DNA of 50,135 nucleotides from Muribaculaceae bacterium. GTDB taxonomy: Bacteria > Bacteroidota > Bacteroidia > Bacteroidales > Muribaculaceae. Below are positions 39,356-48,144 of the stretch, in pieces; within the stretch, counting starts at the first letter, position 1, and each line of letters begins with the position of its first letter. A program made the position numbers and the translations under genes. The notes below the pieces were generated by a model. That model did not search any database. It was not told where the DNA came from and was given only the letters and a program-made list of their open reading frames with translations. Location of the stretch: contig VSPM01000016.1 in NCBI GenBank assembly GCA_009775365.1, positions 1 through 50,135 on the forward strand, given 5' to 3'.

Positions 39356-39395
39356 AATGCCTTCTGTGTCTATTGATTACAGAAGGCATTTTTAT
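39356..39395. terminator. Terminator after the secreted FN3-type protein
   Basis: A perfect 12-bp stem AATGCCTTCTGT/ACAGAAGGCATT with an 11-nt loop, then TTTTTATA. It lies between convergent genes and may also serve the Rpn-type gene. Confidence 0.85.
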
Positions 39396-39420
39396 ATAAT
39401 GACATATGTCAGGGTACAGT

Positions 39421-40344
39421 CTAAATGAGGTTGGTTAGTTTGTTGACAGGAAGTCCGGTTATTGATGCGATTGTCTCTGGATCCATGCCGGCGGCGGCGA
39501 GGTTTCTTGCAATTGCAATCCTCTCTTCAAGTCGTCCCTCTTCGATACCTTCCGCCCGGCCTTCCGCCCGGCCAATTTCACGGCCCTTAATCTCGCCTTC
39601 CCACATGCCGGCGTCGTGGGCGTCGTCGACGATGCTGCGCATTGAAGTCATGTTGTCGAGATGGTCGTAGTATGCTTTCTTCTCCTCTTTCGAGAGGTTG
39701 TCAACTCTGAGTTGTATGCTTGCCTCGCGCAGCCCCGGAGCATCGGCCTCCGACGGAATCGTGCTTGTGCTCAGGAAATACATCCACTGGTCGAGAGGGG
39801 TGTTCGACCATTTGTCGAAGTCGTTTACCCTCAGTATGCAGTATTCCGGATAGAGGTCGCTGATATTGCAGACGCTGTATTTCCGTTTCATTCTCTCCGG
39901 GAGTTGTAGTATCTCGTTGTTATGTAGTCCCCGAAACACAGTCTTTCCCCAGTATACATAATCCGTCCCCTCTCCGAGGTTGAAGTATACGATGTTGATG
40001 CTGTATACTTTCGATACGTTCTCATAATTGTCTCCTCTGCGCAGATATTCGCTTATCAGCTTTGAAGTTCCGAACAGCATTCTGTGGAAATAAGCATCCT
40101 CGCTCTCGTTCTGCACCTCGATGAGAAGTTTTGCCCCGTTCTGCTCTTCGGCGAGAATGTCTACCCTGTTGAGTTTGTTTTCGGCATACTCCCTGTTGCT
40201 CTCGCTTTCGAGGAGCTTAATGATGTGAATCGGCCTTCCGAGCAGAGAAGTAAGGAACCCCTCAAGGATGGAGTGGTCAGCCTTGTGCCTGAGTAGCCGT
40301 TTTATAGCCCAGTCGAATCTTATAAGTTTCTCGTCATTTTCCAT
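39421..40344 (-). CDS. Rpn-family PD-(D/E)XK nuclease (recombination-promoting/putative transposase family)
   Basis: Annotated widely as 'Rpn family' or 'PD-(D/E)XK nuclease family transposase'. The N-terminus FDWAIKRLLRHKADHSILEGF is typical. The nuclease core shows Asp62 in RVDIL and Glu76-x-Gln78 in LIEVQN, the usual Rpn variant with Gln in place of Lys. The C-terminal third is a charged helix with GRAEGRAEG, made by a perfect 12-bp tandem repeat in the DNA at about 39545-39568, and a final AGMDPETIASITGLP segment. 307 aa is normal. It stands alone with no inverted repeats, so it is not acting as an insertion sequence here. Confidence 0.9.
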   Translation of the reverse strand: MENDEKLIRFDWAIKRLLRHKADHSILEGFLTSLLGRPIHIIKLLESESNREYAENKLNRVDILAEEQNGAKLLIEVQNESEDAYFHRMLFGTSKLISEYLRRGDNYENVSKVYSINIVYFNLGEGTDYVYWGKTVFRGLHNNEILQLPERMKRKYSVCNISDLYPEYCILRVNDFDKWSNTPLDQWMYFLSTSTIPSEADAPGLREASIQLRVDNLSKEEKKAYYDHLDNMTSMRSIVDDAHDAGMWEGEIKGREIGRAEGRAEGIEEGRLEERIAIARNLAAAGMDPETIASITGLPVNKLTNLI

Positions 40345-40409
40345 AGTGAATAGCGTTTACAGTTATAACAACCGAAAGGGTGTAGGAACAACCAAGTGGT
40401 TATGATAAG

Positions 40410-40441
40410 CAAAGTTAATAAATTGGAATCATATTTGCAAG
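40410..40441 (-). promoter_or_regulatory. Promoter of the Rpn-type gene
   Basis: On the - strand, CTTG (40441-40438) and TAACTTTG (40417-40410) are 20 nt apart. Start near 40404, about 60 nt before the ATG. Confidence 0.6.
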
Positions 40442-40609
40442 TGTTTTTTTGCTGTCTGCGCCAGCCCTGCGGAATGCGGATTTTGTTTAGGAATTAGAGA
40501 TGGTCTTATAAAAGATGGCAGAAGTCTTGTAGGCTACAAGTCATGTGGGACATAGTTTTTGAACTGTATGCCGGTCTTACAAGAGATTGTGTCAAAAAGC
40601 GTATTTATG

Positions 40610-40660
40610 GTTCAACCGCCAAGACCTGAATTATCAAGGACTTGGCGGTTGAACTTTTTT
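40610..40660. terminator. Long hairpin downstream of the C1 peptidase gene
   Basis: GTTCAACCGCCAAG (40610-40623) pairs with CTTGGCGGTTGAAC (40641-40654), with CCT/AGG pairing inside the loop. Six T follow on the + strand; the - strand side lacks a T-run. By position it should end the peptidase transcript, so the orientation is unexpected. The rest of 40442-40609 shows no gene. Confidence 0.65.
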
Positions 40661-40691
40661 ATAGTAATCAATCAGGAAAATCAAGAATGTA

Positions 40692-41918
40692 TCAGAGGCC
40701 GATTTTCTTGGCGATGTTGGCAGGGATGGCCTCTTTGTTTACGAATACGTCGAGAGTCTTTTCAAGGAAGTATGGCTCTGACACATAGAAATATCCGTCG
40801 TAGATTTGATTTGTGTCCCAAGAGTTCTTAACCTTGTAGTAGCGGTTCCCTTCCTGGTCTTTGGCGTAACCTACGATTACCATGCCGTGGTCGTCGGTTG
40901 TCTCATAGTTGTCGAAAGTGGTCTGGCGAGATTCCTGAGTCACTTCCTTCTCTTTTACAGGACCTTTGATGTCGAAGGTGGCGTCTTCGCGGTCTTTATC
41001 AGAAAGTTTTACCCATCTTGAAAGCTCTGACCCTTCGAGGTCTTCGCCGGTCTTGGGCTCCGGAAGCACGGCATACCCTTTCTTCCATTTGAAGCCGCCC
41101 TCAGACACGTCGGCTGCCCAAGCCACAGTGAACCCTTTGTCCAAAGCGTTGTCAACGATAGCCTTCATGTCTTCCATAGGCACGTTCATACACTCTTTCC
41201 ACATCCAGTTGTCGGCAATCTCGAGAGCAAAAGGTTTGTAGAAAGGATGATGAGTGTAGCTTGTTATGCCGATATAGTCGTCGCCGTTGAGCCCGAGCTC
41301 AGCTGCAAATGATTTCGGGGTGTATGTCTTGCCGTTGTAGGTGAACGATTCAGGTTCTGGGCCAAGATATGCATCGAGGATTCCGATGAATCCGGGGAGC
41401 CATGCTGTAGAAAGTTTCTTGTTGGGGTTCTTCAGGATTACATTAAGATATGCCTCAAGAGCCTCTGCCATTTCATAATGGCTATGTTTCTTTTCTCCAT
41501 AGTTAAGGCCGTCGTAAGCCTCCTCCGGCACTACGCCGTAAGTGTCAACCACATAGAACACATCAGGGAAGCCTCCGCCCTGAGCGAAGTTGATTTTGCC
41601 ATTTGTGCGGATATACTTCTTAGCCTTGTCGATATAGCAATGGCGCACTGTGAACATCTCGGAGAGGTCAAGTTCAGGCTTTCCTTTGCGCAAAAGGTCT
41701 TCTTCAAGGAAAGAAGTGCCTGAGAAACTCCAGCATGTGCCGGATTTGTTCTGGTCCTTCACGGGTGTGGTGGGGTTAACCTTGATGTCGGTGAACTTGA
41801 AACCCGTGGAATCGGGTGTGATGATTTCAGGTTCGCCTGCAGGAGCCTGCATATAGGTCTCGGCAGCAGTGGCAGGTATAGCCAGTGCGAGAGCGGAAGC
41901 GAAAATCAGTTTTTTCAT
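40692..41918 (-). CDS. Secreted C1-family cysteine peptidase (bleomycin hydrolase/aminopeptidase C-like)
   Basis: Papain-fold peptidase with a signal peptide (MKKLIFASALALAIPATAA), so it is exported, unlike cytoplasmic aminopeptidase C. Catalytic triad visible: Cys62 in NKSGTCWSFSG, with the oxyanion Gln just before in VKDQN; His344 in TDDHGMVIVGYA; and Asn365 in VKNSWDTN. 408 aa, with a large insertion between Cys and His as in bleomycin hydrolases. Likely trims peptides in the periplasm or outside. It stands alone with its own promoter. Confidence 0.93.
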   Translation of the reverse strand: MKKLIFASALALAIPATAAETYMQAPAGEPEIITPDSTGFKFTDIKVNPTTPVKDQNKSGTCWSFSGTSFLEEDLLRKGKPELDLSEMFTVRHCYIDKAKKYIRTNGKINFAQGGGFPDVFYVVDTYGVVPEEAYDGLNYGEKKHSHYEMAEALEAYLNVILKNPNKKLSTAWLPGFIGILDAYLGPEPESFTYNGKTYTPKSFAAELGLNGDDYIGITSYTHHPFYKPFALEIADNWMWKECMNVPMEDMKAIVDNALDKGFTVAWAADVSEGGFKWKKGYAVLPEPKTGEDLEGSELSRWVKLSDKDREDATFDIKGPVKEKEVTQESRQTTFDNYETTDDHGMVIVGYAKDQEGNRYYKVKNSWDTNQIYDGYFYVSEPYFLEKTLDVFVNKEAIPANIAKKIGL

Positions 41919-41983
41919 GATGTGTTCCGGGTATATCGAATTAAGTGTTAAATGTTAAAAACAGCATTTATTCTATTTTTGTG

Positions 41984-42014
41984 CAAACTTAGCAAAAATC
42001 CTCCACACTTCAAA
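41984..42014 (-). promoter_or_regulatory. Promoter of the C1 peptidase
   Basis: On the - strand, TTTG (42014-42011) and TAAGTTTG (41991-41984), 19 nt apart. Start near 41978, about 60 nt before the ATG. Confidence 0.65.
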
Positions 42015-42094
42015 ATATTGAACTCCTTTAAATAATTATAACGTGAAGTTTTAATTGTTTTTATTGGGCGACACGGTGGGTCGCTTTTGAGTTG

Positions 42095-42102
42095 TAACTT
42101 TG
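42095..42102 (+). promoter_or_regulatory. Candidate -7 box before the GIY-YIG gene
   Basis: TAACTTTG on the + strand, about 75 bp before the ATG. No TTTG lies at the -33 distance. Confidence 0.4.
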
Positions 42103-42175
42103 CAAAAAAATTATCCTGCGCTCCGCTGAAGTGCCGGGTAAAAACCTTAAATTCGCAATATAAAACTTTTATCTC

Positions 42176-42727
42176 ATGAATGAAATTCTCAAAACCTTTA
42201 AGAAATTTGATCCGCTTGCCAATGATAATACCGCAATCTCTGATTGCCCGGGCAACTATGTGATAGCCCTCCGCGAAGACGCTGTGTTGCCCGGAGATAT
42301 GCAGCCGGATTATATTCCTTGCTGCACATTGGAGGGTGTCGCTTATCGGGTAATCTACACTGGCATTAGTTCCAAGAGTCTTCGAAAGAGGGATTATAGG
42401 CAGCATTTCACCGGAAACAATGCGGGACAATTCACTTTGAGAAAATCCCTCGGCTCGCTTATGGGGCTATCAAAGATTCCTCGCAATGCCGGAGACCCGG
42501 AGAACGGCAAGACAAAATTCAATGATGATGACGAAGCTCAGCTATCATTGTGGATGGCGGCGAATCTGCTGTTGTTCTTCAAGCCTTCTACTCAGCATGA
42601 AAATCCGAAAGTTTTGGAGCGAGAATTGATAGAAAAAATAAACCCGCCTCTGAACATTAAAGATAATCCCAATGATGTGAATAATGGTTATCGCAGATAT
42701 TTGAGCGATCTCCGCAGACATAAATGA
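42176..42727 (+). CDS. GIY-YIG nuclease-like protein
   Basis: 183 aa. A GIY-type start is seen at PGNYVIAL (Gly26-Tyr28) and a YIG-type strand at VIYTGISS (Tyr61-Gly63), with the conserved Arg/His helix LRKRDYRQHF after it (His77) and GQFTLRKSLG. The catalytic Glu would be Glu150 in LERELIEKINPPLN, where Asn160 is also conserved. The order and spacing match GIY-YIG endonucleases, though the insertion between the two signature strands is long. No partner domain for DNA recognition is present. Possible roles are restriction, a selfish element or repair; nothing nearby decides. A decayed WYL regulator gene lies directly downstream. Confidence 0.75.
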   Translation: MNEILKTFKKFDPLANDNTAISDCPGNYVIALREDAVLPGDMQPDYIPCCTLEGVAYRVIYTGISSKSLRKRDYRQHFTGNNAGQFTLRKSLGSLMGLSKIPRNAGDPENGKTKFNDDDEAQLSLWMAANLLLFFKPSTQHENPKVLERELIEKINPPLNIKDNPNDVNNGYRRYLSDLRRHK

Positions 42728-43184
42728 GAGCGATAGTCGACACGCTAACATTGCAGAGACATTCCACATATATATAGAAAGGGTGGGGAAGCAAAGTTAT
42801 GGCATAGTGGATGCCGACACTGACCATATAATTGACTATGACCGTTTTTTCACGGATTTCGATATGCTGACTTCGCTTGACCCTGCTGAGTATTTTCGCG
42901 ACAGTTTCGGAATTTGGGTAGACAGCGCAATCCCTTTGGAGGAGATAGAACTTGCTTATTCTCCGCTTGACGGGAGTTTCCTGAAGACAGTGCCGCTTCA
43001 CCCTTAGCAGAAAATATTGGCTGACAATGATGCAGAGTTCAGGATAACGCTAAATCTTCGTGTCACAAATGATTTTGTCATGGCGCTTTTATCGCGTAGC
43101 CGTTCGCTTACGGTGATACGCCCCTTATGGCTTCGCGAGCGAATAAGAGAGATATGCGCGTCTGCATCGGTCCGCAATTCTTAA
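42728..43184 (+). pseudogene. Remnant of a WYL-domain transcription regulator
   Basis: From about 42783 to 43184 the + strand reads as the C-terminal half of a WYL-domain protein: LDPAEYFRDSFGI, LDGSFLKTVPLHP, then QKILADNDAEFRITLNLRV and TVIRPLWLRERIREI. A TAG at 43005-43007 interrupts it where the family usually has His-Ser-Gln, so a serine codon probably mutated to stop. The N-terminal helix-turn-helix and first half of the WYL domain are missing; the open frame runs back to about 42723 without family similarity. It is broken twice and non-functional. WYL regulators often control defence or DNA-damage genes, so the intact neighbour at 42176 may be what is left of such a cassette (inference). 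Confidence 0.7.
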
Positions 43185-43411
43185 AGACTGTAGGATTAAT
43201 AGCTATAATTGTGCAGATTACCAACTTTATTTGTCTTATGATTCGTTGGAACGCTATAGTTTAAGAGCATGACATTATGATAATATATATAGATTGTTAT
43301 TGGTTTGATAATAAGTGCTTTCAGCCTCAAGCGTGAGGTGTTTGTCGGTGCTATGGAGACTTGCTGTCGAGATGGAGTAGTCATGTTATACGGTTAAGAA
43401 AGGAGTTAAAA
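43185..43411. other. Intergenic stretch without a recognisable gene
   Basis: About 230 bp of AT-rich sequence between the WYL remnant and the nfn promoter. A GCCTCAAGCGTGAGGTG hairpin is visible near 43325-43341. I see no coding frame. Confidence 0.5.
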
Positions 43412-43443
43412 TTTGGGAGTTAGGGAAATAACCATTACTTTTG
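43412..43443 (+). promoter_or_regulatory. Promoter of the nfnAB operon
   Basis: TTTG (43412-43415) and TACTTTTG (43436-43443) with a 20-nt spacer. Start near 43449, a leader of about 54 nt. Confidence 0.75.
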
Positions 43444-43502
43444 TGGTGCATAAATGCCGTCACCGGGTTTATGCGCAGACTTAAATCTAACCTTAAGGAA
43501 CT

Positions 43503-44360
43503 ATGTTTGAAATTGTAAGCAGACGAGAGCTTGCCCCTAATATCGTGGAAATGAAGGTTCTCGCGCCACGCGTGGCAGAGTCCGCGAAGCCGGGACAGTT
43601 TATAATTGTCCGAACAGACCGTTATGGAGAGCGAATCCCCCTGACTATATGCGACTATGACCCTGAGGCGGGCACAGTCACTATTGTGACCCAGGCCATC
43701 GGCCTTTCTTCCCGCAAGATTATCGACATGCAGGAGGGTGAGGCATTTGCAGACTTTGCAGGGCCTCTCGGACGTCCGTCCGACCTTCTCGATTTGCCAG
43801 AGGAGGAGTTGAAAAAGAAAAAAATACTCTTTGTGGCCGGCGGTGTTGGCACTGCCCCTGTCTATCCCCAGGTGAAATGGCTTAAAGAGCATGGAGTGGA
43901 AGCCGATGTGATTATCGGGGCAAAGACAAAAGATATCTTCACTTATGTTGACGAGATGAAGACTGCAGGGAATGTGTATCTTTGCACTGACGACGGCTCA
44001 GAAGGTTTTCATGGCATGGTGACAGGCCTTATGAAAGATCTCATCGACAATCAAGGAAAGAAATATGACCATTGCGTGATTATCGGCCCCATGATAATGA
44101 TGAAGTTTGCGGCCATGACCACAAAGGAATATGGCATACCCACTATGGTGTCGCTCAATGCGCTTATGGTAGACGGCACCGGCATGTGTGGCGCCTGCCG
44201 TGTGACTGTTGACGGCCAGACACGATTCACATGTGTTGAGGGCCCTGAGTTTGACGGCCATAAAGTTGATTTCGACGAGGCAATGCGCCGCCAGAACATG
44301 TATCGCGACAACCCAAAGACTAATTCGGAACCCAATAAAGACTGCAAGTGTAATGGCTAA
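43503..44360 (+). CDS. nfnA: NfnA-type FAD/NAD-binding ferredoxin-NADP reductase subunit
   Basis: Small subunit of the flavin-based electron-bifurcating NADH-dependent ferredoxin:NADP oxidoreductase, also annotated as sulfide/dihydroorotate dehydrogenase-like subunit. N-terminal FAD-binding barrel (RIPLTICDYD, residues about 40-50), then an NAD-binding domain (FVAGGVGTAPVYPQ). The C-terminal [2Fe-2S] motif is DGTGMCGAC (Asp225, Cys229, Cys232) plus Cys244. The first ligand is Asp, where PyrK-type proteins have Cys; an aspartate ligand is known for NfnA of Thermotoga, which supports NfnA over PyrK. 285 aa is normal. Its stop overlaps the next start by 8 bp. Confidence 0.88.
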   Translation: MFEIVSRRELAPNIVEMKVLAPRVAESAKPGQFIIVRTDRYGERIPLTICDYDPEAGTVTIVTQAIGLSSRKIIDMQEGEAFADFAGPLGRPSDLLDLPEEELKKKKILFVAGGVGTAPVYPQVKWLKEHGVEADVIIGAKTKDIFTYVDEMKTAGNVYLCTDDGSEGFHGMVTGLMKDLIDNQGKKYDHCVIIGPMIMMKFAAMTTKEYGIPTMVSLNALMVDGTGMCGACRVTVDGQTRFTCVEGPEFDGHKVDFDEAMRRQNMYRDNPKTNSEPNKDCKCNG

Positions 44361-45741
44361 CAGAATTCCGCGTGTCCCGGTAAGGGAACAAGACCCTAAG
44401 GTAAGAGCCACTAATTTTGAAGAGGTATGCTACGGCTACAACGACGAGGAGGCTGCCCTTGAAGCATCCCGCTGCCTCAACTGCAAGAATCCGAAGTGTG
44501 TGGCAAGCTGCCCGGTGCAGATCAACATTCCTGAGTTTATACATCATATCACGGAAGGGAACATTCATGAGGCGGCTGCCACTATTCATGCCGACAGCTC
44601 GCTTCCGAGTGTGTGCGGGCGTGTGTGTCCGCAGGAGAGCCAGTGTGAAGGTTCGTGTGTGCTCGGCATAAAGTTTGAGCCGGTGGCAATCGGCAAACTT
44701 GAGCGATATGTGGGCGACTGGGCTATTGAGCATTCAGGCGACCTGCCCGCGCCCAAGATTGAACGCAACGGCAAGAGAGTGGCGATTGTGGGTTCAGGCC
44801 CTGCCGGTCTTGCCTGTGCTTCCGACCTTGCCCACATGGGTTATGAGGTGAAGATTTTTGAGGCTCTTCATGAGGTTGGCGGCGTGCTTGTGTATGGCAT
44901 TCCCGAATTCCGTCTGCCGAAAGAAAGGATTGTGGCTAAAGAGGTTGAGGCCGTGAGAAAACTTGGCGTGGAGATTGAGACAGACGTTGTGGTGGGTCGC
45001 ACCATGACAATCGACGACCTTCTGGACAATCAGGGCTATGATGCAGTTTTTGTGGGTTCAGGCGCCGGACTTCCGCGTTTTATGGGCATTGACGGAGAAA
45101 ATCTTAACGGAGTGTTCTCCGCTAACGAATATCTTACACGTGCCAATCTGATGCACGCTTACGACCCGAATTATGAGACTCCGATTTATCAAGGCCGGAA
45201 AGTGGTTGTGGTCGGCGGCGGCAATGTGGCTATGGATGCAGTCAGAACTGCCAAGCGTCTTGGCGCAGAGGCTGTGATTGTGTATCGCCGCAGCGAGGCT
45301 GAGCTCCCTGCCCGCGTTGAGGAAGTGCACCACGCCAAGCAGGAGGGCATAGAATTCAGAATGCTTACTAACCCTGTGCGTGTGATTGGCGACGACAAGG
45401 GCCGTGTGTGCGGTCTCGAATGTGTGGAGATGGAGCTCGGCGAGCCTGATGCAAGCGGTCGCCGCAGCCCTATAGAGAAAAAAGGCAGCAACTTCGAGAT
45501 AGACTGCGATGTGGTGATCATGGCGCTTGGCACAAGCCCGAACCCGCTGATCAAATCAACCACCGAGGGTCTGGAGACAAACCGTAAGGGATGTATCGTA
45601 GCCGACGAAGATGGGCGCACAAGCCGCGAAGGTGTGTTTGCAGGAGGCGACACCGTGACCGGAGCCGCAACCGTGATTCTCGCCATGGGAGCGGGACGCA
45701 AGGCAGCCAAAGCCATCGACGAGTATCTTAAATCGAAATAA
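44353..45741 (+). CDS. nfnB: NfnB-type NADPH-dependent oxidoreductase (glutamate synthase small-subunit family)
   Basis: Large subunit paired with NfnA. I start it at ATG 44353, which overlaps the nfnA stop; the longer frame from 44209 runs inside nfnA. The N-terminal cysteine set binds two [4Fe-4S] clusters (CLNCKNPKCVASCP and CGRVCPQESQCEGSC), followed by an FAD site (VAIVGSGPAGLACASDL) and an NADPH site (VVVVGGGNVAMDAVRTAKR). The C-terminal FAD loop is GVFAGGDTVTGAATVI. 462 aa. Often annotated gltA, but no glutamate synthase large subunit is here, so a ferredoxin/NADPH role is more likely. Fits an anaerobe that balances NADH, NADPH and ferredoxin. Confidence 0.9.
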   Translation: MANRIPRVPVREQDPKVRATNFEEVCYGYNDEEAALEASRCLNCKNPKCVASCPVQINIPEFIHHITEGNIHEAAATIHADSSLPSVCGRVCPQESQCEGSCVLGIKFEPVAIGKLERYVGDWAIEHSGDLPAPKIERNGKRVAIVGSGPAGLACASDLAHMGYEVKIFEALHEVGGVLVYGIPEFRLPKERIVAKEVEAVRKLGVEIETDVVVGRTMTIDDLLDNQGYDAVFVGSGAGLPRFMGIDGENLNGVFSANEYLTRANLMHAYDPNYETPIYQGRKVVVVGGGNVAMDAVRTAKRLGAEAVIVYRRSEAELPARVEEVHHAKQEGIEFRMLTNPVRVIGDDKGRVCGLECVEMELGEPDASGRRSPIEKKGSNFEIDCDVVIMALGTSPNPLIKSTTEGLETNRKGCIVADEDGRTSREGVFAGGDTVTGAATVILAMGAGRKAAKAIDEYLKSK

Positions 45742-45794
45742 GCCAAAAGTCACTTAGTGATATTGTGATAGGCGGGCTACAGCCGCCGATAAAA

Positions 45795-45839
45795 GCGACG
45801 CACGCAGGCGAGAGATAATCGCTTGCGTACGTTTTTTTT
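45795..45839 (+). terminator. Terminator of the nfnAB operon
   Basis: A 13-bp stem (CGCACGCAGGCGA with TCGCTTGCGTACG, one mismatch and one G-U) and then eight T. A smaller GGCGG/CCGCC hairpin lies just upstream near 45772. Confidence 0.88.
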
Positions 45840-45957
45840 GTAAGCCGTTGACATAGTGTGACATGGACGATAAGTTGTGATGATTGCCAGAATTGTGTGT
45901 GACCTGTGATTTATGGTTATTGAACAATTATTATGGATTTAATGCACTCCGGTTTTG

Positions 45958-45965
45958 TAATTTTG
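45958..45965 (+). promoter_or_regulatory. Candidate -7 box before the small frameshifted gene
   Basis: TAATTTTG; start near 45971, about 100 nt before the ATG at 46071. No TTTG at -33. The rest of 45840-46070 shows nothing else. Confidence 0.4.
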
Positions 45966-46070
45966 CTTTGTGCAATCTTCATATGCATATGCAGTTGTCC
46001 GGTTGGAATGAATAAGTGTGTGTGATTGCAGTGTAAATATCAATTTATCGTAATAATAATTGTTGAGCGA

Positions 46071-46546
46071 ATGCTCGACGCAAATAATCGTAAAGTGTTA
46101 CAATTTTCAGTTAAAAAGAATTTTGCAATAGGTCTGGCTACGGCGTTTATGATTGTTCCCGGCATGACTGACGCCTATGGGAAGAACGGGAAAGTAGGCG
46201 TGCGCATAGATGCCATTCAAGAATCGGCATGGGATTGTTCGGAATGGATCTCTGTTGCAGACGCTCCGGTAGTGACCGGCCCGATAGGGGGAGCCAATGA
46301 GCGTGCCGCCGACGGGGGGCTATTTTCGACGGCGAGGAGTATGACGCACGTGAACTTCCAGGATATGCCACTCCTGAAAAGCTGTCGGCGCCGGAAAAGA
46401 ATGAAGAGTTCAAAGGAAAGATCTTCCCTTCTGACGGCGCGGAGGTTTACATTCGCGAAGACCTTGCGCTCACTCCTGTAAGGGCGTATGTGTGGAAAGG
46501 CGTGACCGGCGAGTCGGTCGAAGAATTCGGCAAAGTAACTGATTAA
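46071..46546 (+). pseudogene. Small exported protein frameshifted at a G6 tract
   Basis: Starts at ATG 46071 with an export-signal-like segment (NFAIGLATAFMIVPGMTDAYG). It reads normally to TGPIGGANERAADG, then meets six G (46314-46319). In the present frame the rest is basic nonsense ending at 46481. With one more G, or two fewer, it continues as AIFDGEEYDARELPGYATPEKL and ends GESVEEFGKVTD at 46546, an acidic, protein-like sequence that stops 22 bp before a terminator. The restored protein has about 158 aa and no known domain. Homopolymer error, decay and phase variation are all possible. Confidence 0.65.
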
Positions 46547-46567
46547 TTATGGGGGAGGGTAAAACAA

Positions 46568-46597
46568 AATCGGCTTATTCTCACGAATAGGCCGATT
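46568..46597. terminator. Hairpin between the small gene and tRNA-Val
   Basis: AATCGGC-T-TATTC with GAATA-G-GCCGATT makes a 13-bp stem with one U-G pair. On the - strand it is followed by TTTTGTTTT, so it best serves the tRNA; it may also stop the small + strand gene. Confidence 0.8.
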
Positions 46598-46629
46598 GTA
46601 TACGAAATATTCTTAAAAGTTCGGGGAAG

Positions 46630-46704
46630 TGGGCGATTACGGATTCGAACCGCAGACCCTCTGCTTGTAAGGCAGACGCTCTAAACCAGCTGAGCTAATC
46701 GCCC
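46630..46704 (-). tRNA. tRNA-Val (anticodon TAC)
   Basis: Cloverleaf on the - strand: acceptor GGGCGAT pairs with ATCGCCC plus discriminator A; D-arm GCTC...GAGC; anticodon stem TCTGC/GCAGA with loop CTTACAA, anticodon TAC; T-arm TGCGG-TTCGAAT-CCGTA. No CCA is encoded, as usual for Bacteroidetes. It decodes GUA and, by wobble, other valine codons. Confidence 0.97.
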
Positions 46705-46715
46705 GATTGCGAGTG

Positions 46716-46747
46716 CAAAGTTATATCAAAATTCGGTAACTACCAAA
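46716..46747 (-). promoter_or_regulatory. Promoter of tRNA-Val
   Basis: On the - strand, TTTG (46747-46744) and TAACTTTG (46723-46716), 20 nt apart; start near 46710, just before the mature 5' end. Confidence 0.8.
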
Positions 46748-46756
46748 TTTTTTTGC

Positions 46757-46764
46757 TAATTTTG
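46757..46764 (+). promoter_or_regulatory. Candidate -7 box of the queA operon
   Basis: TAATTTTG on the + strand, about 10 bp from the -33 element of the divergent tRNA promoter. Start near 46770, giving a leader of about 84 nt that contains the 20-bp palindrome at 46790. Confidence 0.45.
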
Positions 46765-46789
46765 TGAAAAATTTTTCGACAAATTTTTG

Positions 46790-46809
46790 AACAATATAGC
46801 TATATTGTT
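46790..46809. promoter_or_regulatory. Perfect 20-bp palindrome in the queA leader
   Basis: AACAATATAGCTATATTGTT is identical to its own reverse complement. It lies just downstream of the predicted start site and 44 bp before queA, a place for a repressor dimer. It could also fold as an RNA hairpin, but has no T-run. Confidence 0.5.
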
Positions 46810-46853
46810 GATATATAATGGTTTGTGTGAGAAAATAAATTTGAAAAAATTTT

Positions 46854-48101
46854 ATGGTAAAAGATATAAAAATCGAGGATTTCGACTATTGTTTGCCCGA
46901 TGACCGCATTCCGCGTCATCCTCTTCAGCAGCGCGACGCCTGCCGGCTGCTTCTTTCTCGCCCCGACGGGATAGCAGCTCATCGCAAATTCAATGAGCTT
47001 CCCGACCTTCTTCCCCCGGGTGCGTTTATGGTCTGCAACGACACGCGCGTGATCAATGCGCGAATCACATTCCATAAGGCCACCGGCTCGCGCATTGAGG
47101 TGTTCTTGCTTGAACCGCTCGACCCTTCTGACTATGTGCTCACTTTCCAGGCCAAAGGAAGATGCGTGTGGAATTGCCTTGTGGGAAATCTGAAAAGATG
47201 GAAAGAGGGCGCGCTCTCTCTTGAGATAAATCCGGAAGGATGCTCTTCTCCAGTCGCTCTTTCAGCCGTGCGCCTTGATCCAACCGAGGGGAATGCCCAT
47301 GCCATTGAATTCACATGGGACAATCCGGAGGTGACATTCGCTTCAGTGGTTGACGCCGCCGGATTCATACCTATCCCGCCGTATCTGAAAAGAGAGTCGG
47401 AAAGCAGCGACGTGCAAGATTATCAGACGGTATATGCCGATGTGAAAGGCTCCGTGGCCGCGCCTACGGCAGGTCTTCATTTCACCCCGGCGGTGTTTGA
47501 CGCTCTTGCCGCGCATAATGTGGAGGTGGGTAAACTCACGCTTCATGTAGGGGCCGGCACATTCCAGCCTGTGAAGTCGGAGAATATAGGCGGGCACCCG
47601 ATGCACACGGAGACATTCTCAGTGTCGCTGGAACTGCTTAGAAAACTGATAGAGGTGAAGCAGGAGGGGAGGCCACTTGTGGCAGTGGGCACAACTTCTG
47701 TGCGCACCCTTGAATCGCTCCCTTATATCGGCGCACACCTGGCGGCAGGCGACGAGTCGCTGCACGTTGACCAATGGTGGGCCTATGAAGACGGGTCAAA
47801 GGATATTGACGCAATAGAGGCGTTGTCGGCTATTGTCCGTTGGCTTGAGGAAAGGGGTGAAGAAACACTCACAGCCTCTACGGCGATAATGATAGCCCCG
47901 GGGTTTGAATGGAGAATGGTCGACGTGATGGTCACAAATTTTCATCAGCCGCAGTCAACCCTTCTGCTCCTTGTGTCATCTTTTCTCGGAGATGACAACG
48001 GGCGGCCGCGTTGGCGCAAACTTTATGAAGAGGCACTATCGCTCGATTACCGATTCCTTTCCTATGGCGACGCCTGCCTGCTTTTCAAAGGGAGAGGATA
48101 G
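46854..48101 (+). CDS. queA: S-adenosylmethionine:tRNA ribosyltransferase-isomerase
   Basis: Transfers the ribosyl part of SAM to preQ1 in tRNA, the epoxyqueuosine step of queuosine synthesis. Recognised from DDRIPRHPLQQRDACRLL near the start, NDTRVINARI, APTAGLHFTP, LHVGAGTFQPV, VAVGTTSVRTLESL, and MVTNFHQPQSTLLLLVSSFLG near the end. 415 aa is longer than the about 350 aa of proteobacterial QueA; part of the extra length is in the central domain (about residues 85-175). First gene of a compact operon with aroA 43 bp downstream. Confidence 0.97.
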   Translation: MVKDIKIEDFDYCLPDDRIPRHPLQQRDACRLLLSRPDGIAAHRKFNELPDLLPPGAFMVCNDTRVINARITFHKATGSRIEVFLLEPLDPSDYVLTFQAKGRCVWNCLVGNLKRWKEGALSLEINPEGCSSPVALSAVRLDPTEGNAHAIEFTWDNPEVTFASVVDAAGFIPIPPYLKRESESSDVQDYQTVYADVKGSVAAPTAGLHFTPAVFDALAAHNVEVGKLTLHVGAGTFQPVKSENIGGHPMHTETFSVSLELLRKLIEVKQEGRPLVAVGTTSVRTLESLPYIGAHLAAGDESLHVDQWWAYEDGSKDIDAIEALSAIVRWLEERGEETLTASTAIMIAPGFEWRMVDVMVTNFHQPQSTLLLLVSSFLGDDNGRPRWRKLYEEALSLDYRFLSYGDACLLFKGRG

Positions 48102-48144
48102 GCCGGTGATTCCCGGAAAATATGTGGCATGAGCCGATTTTGAT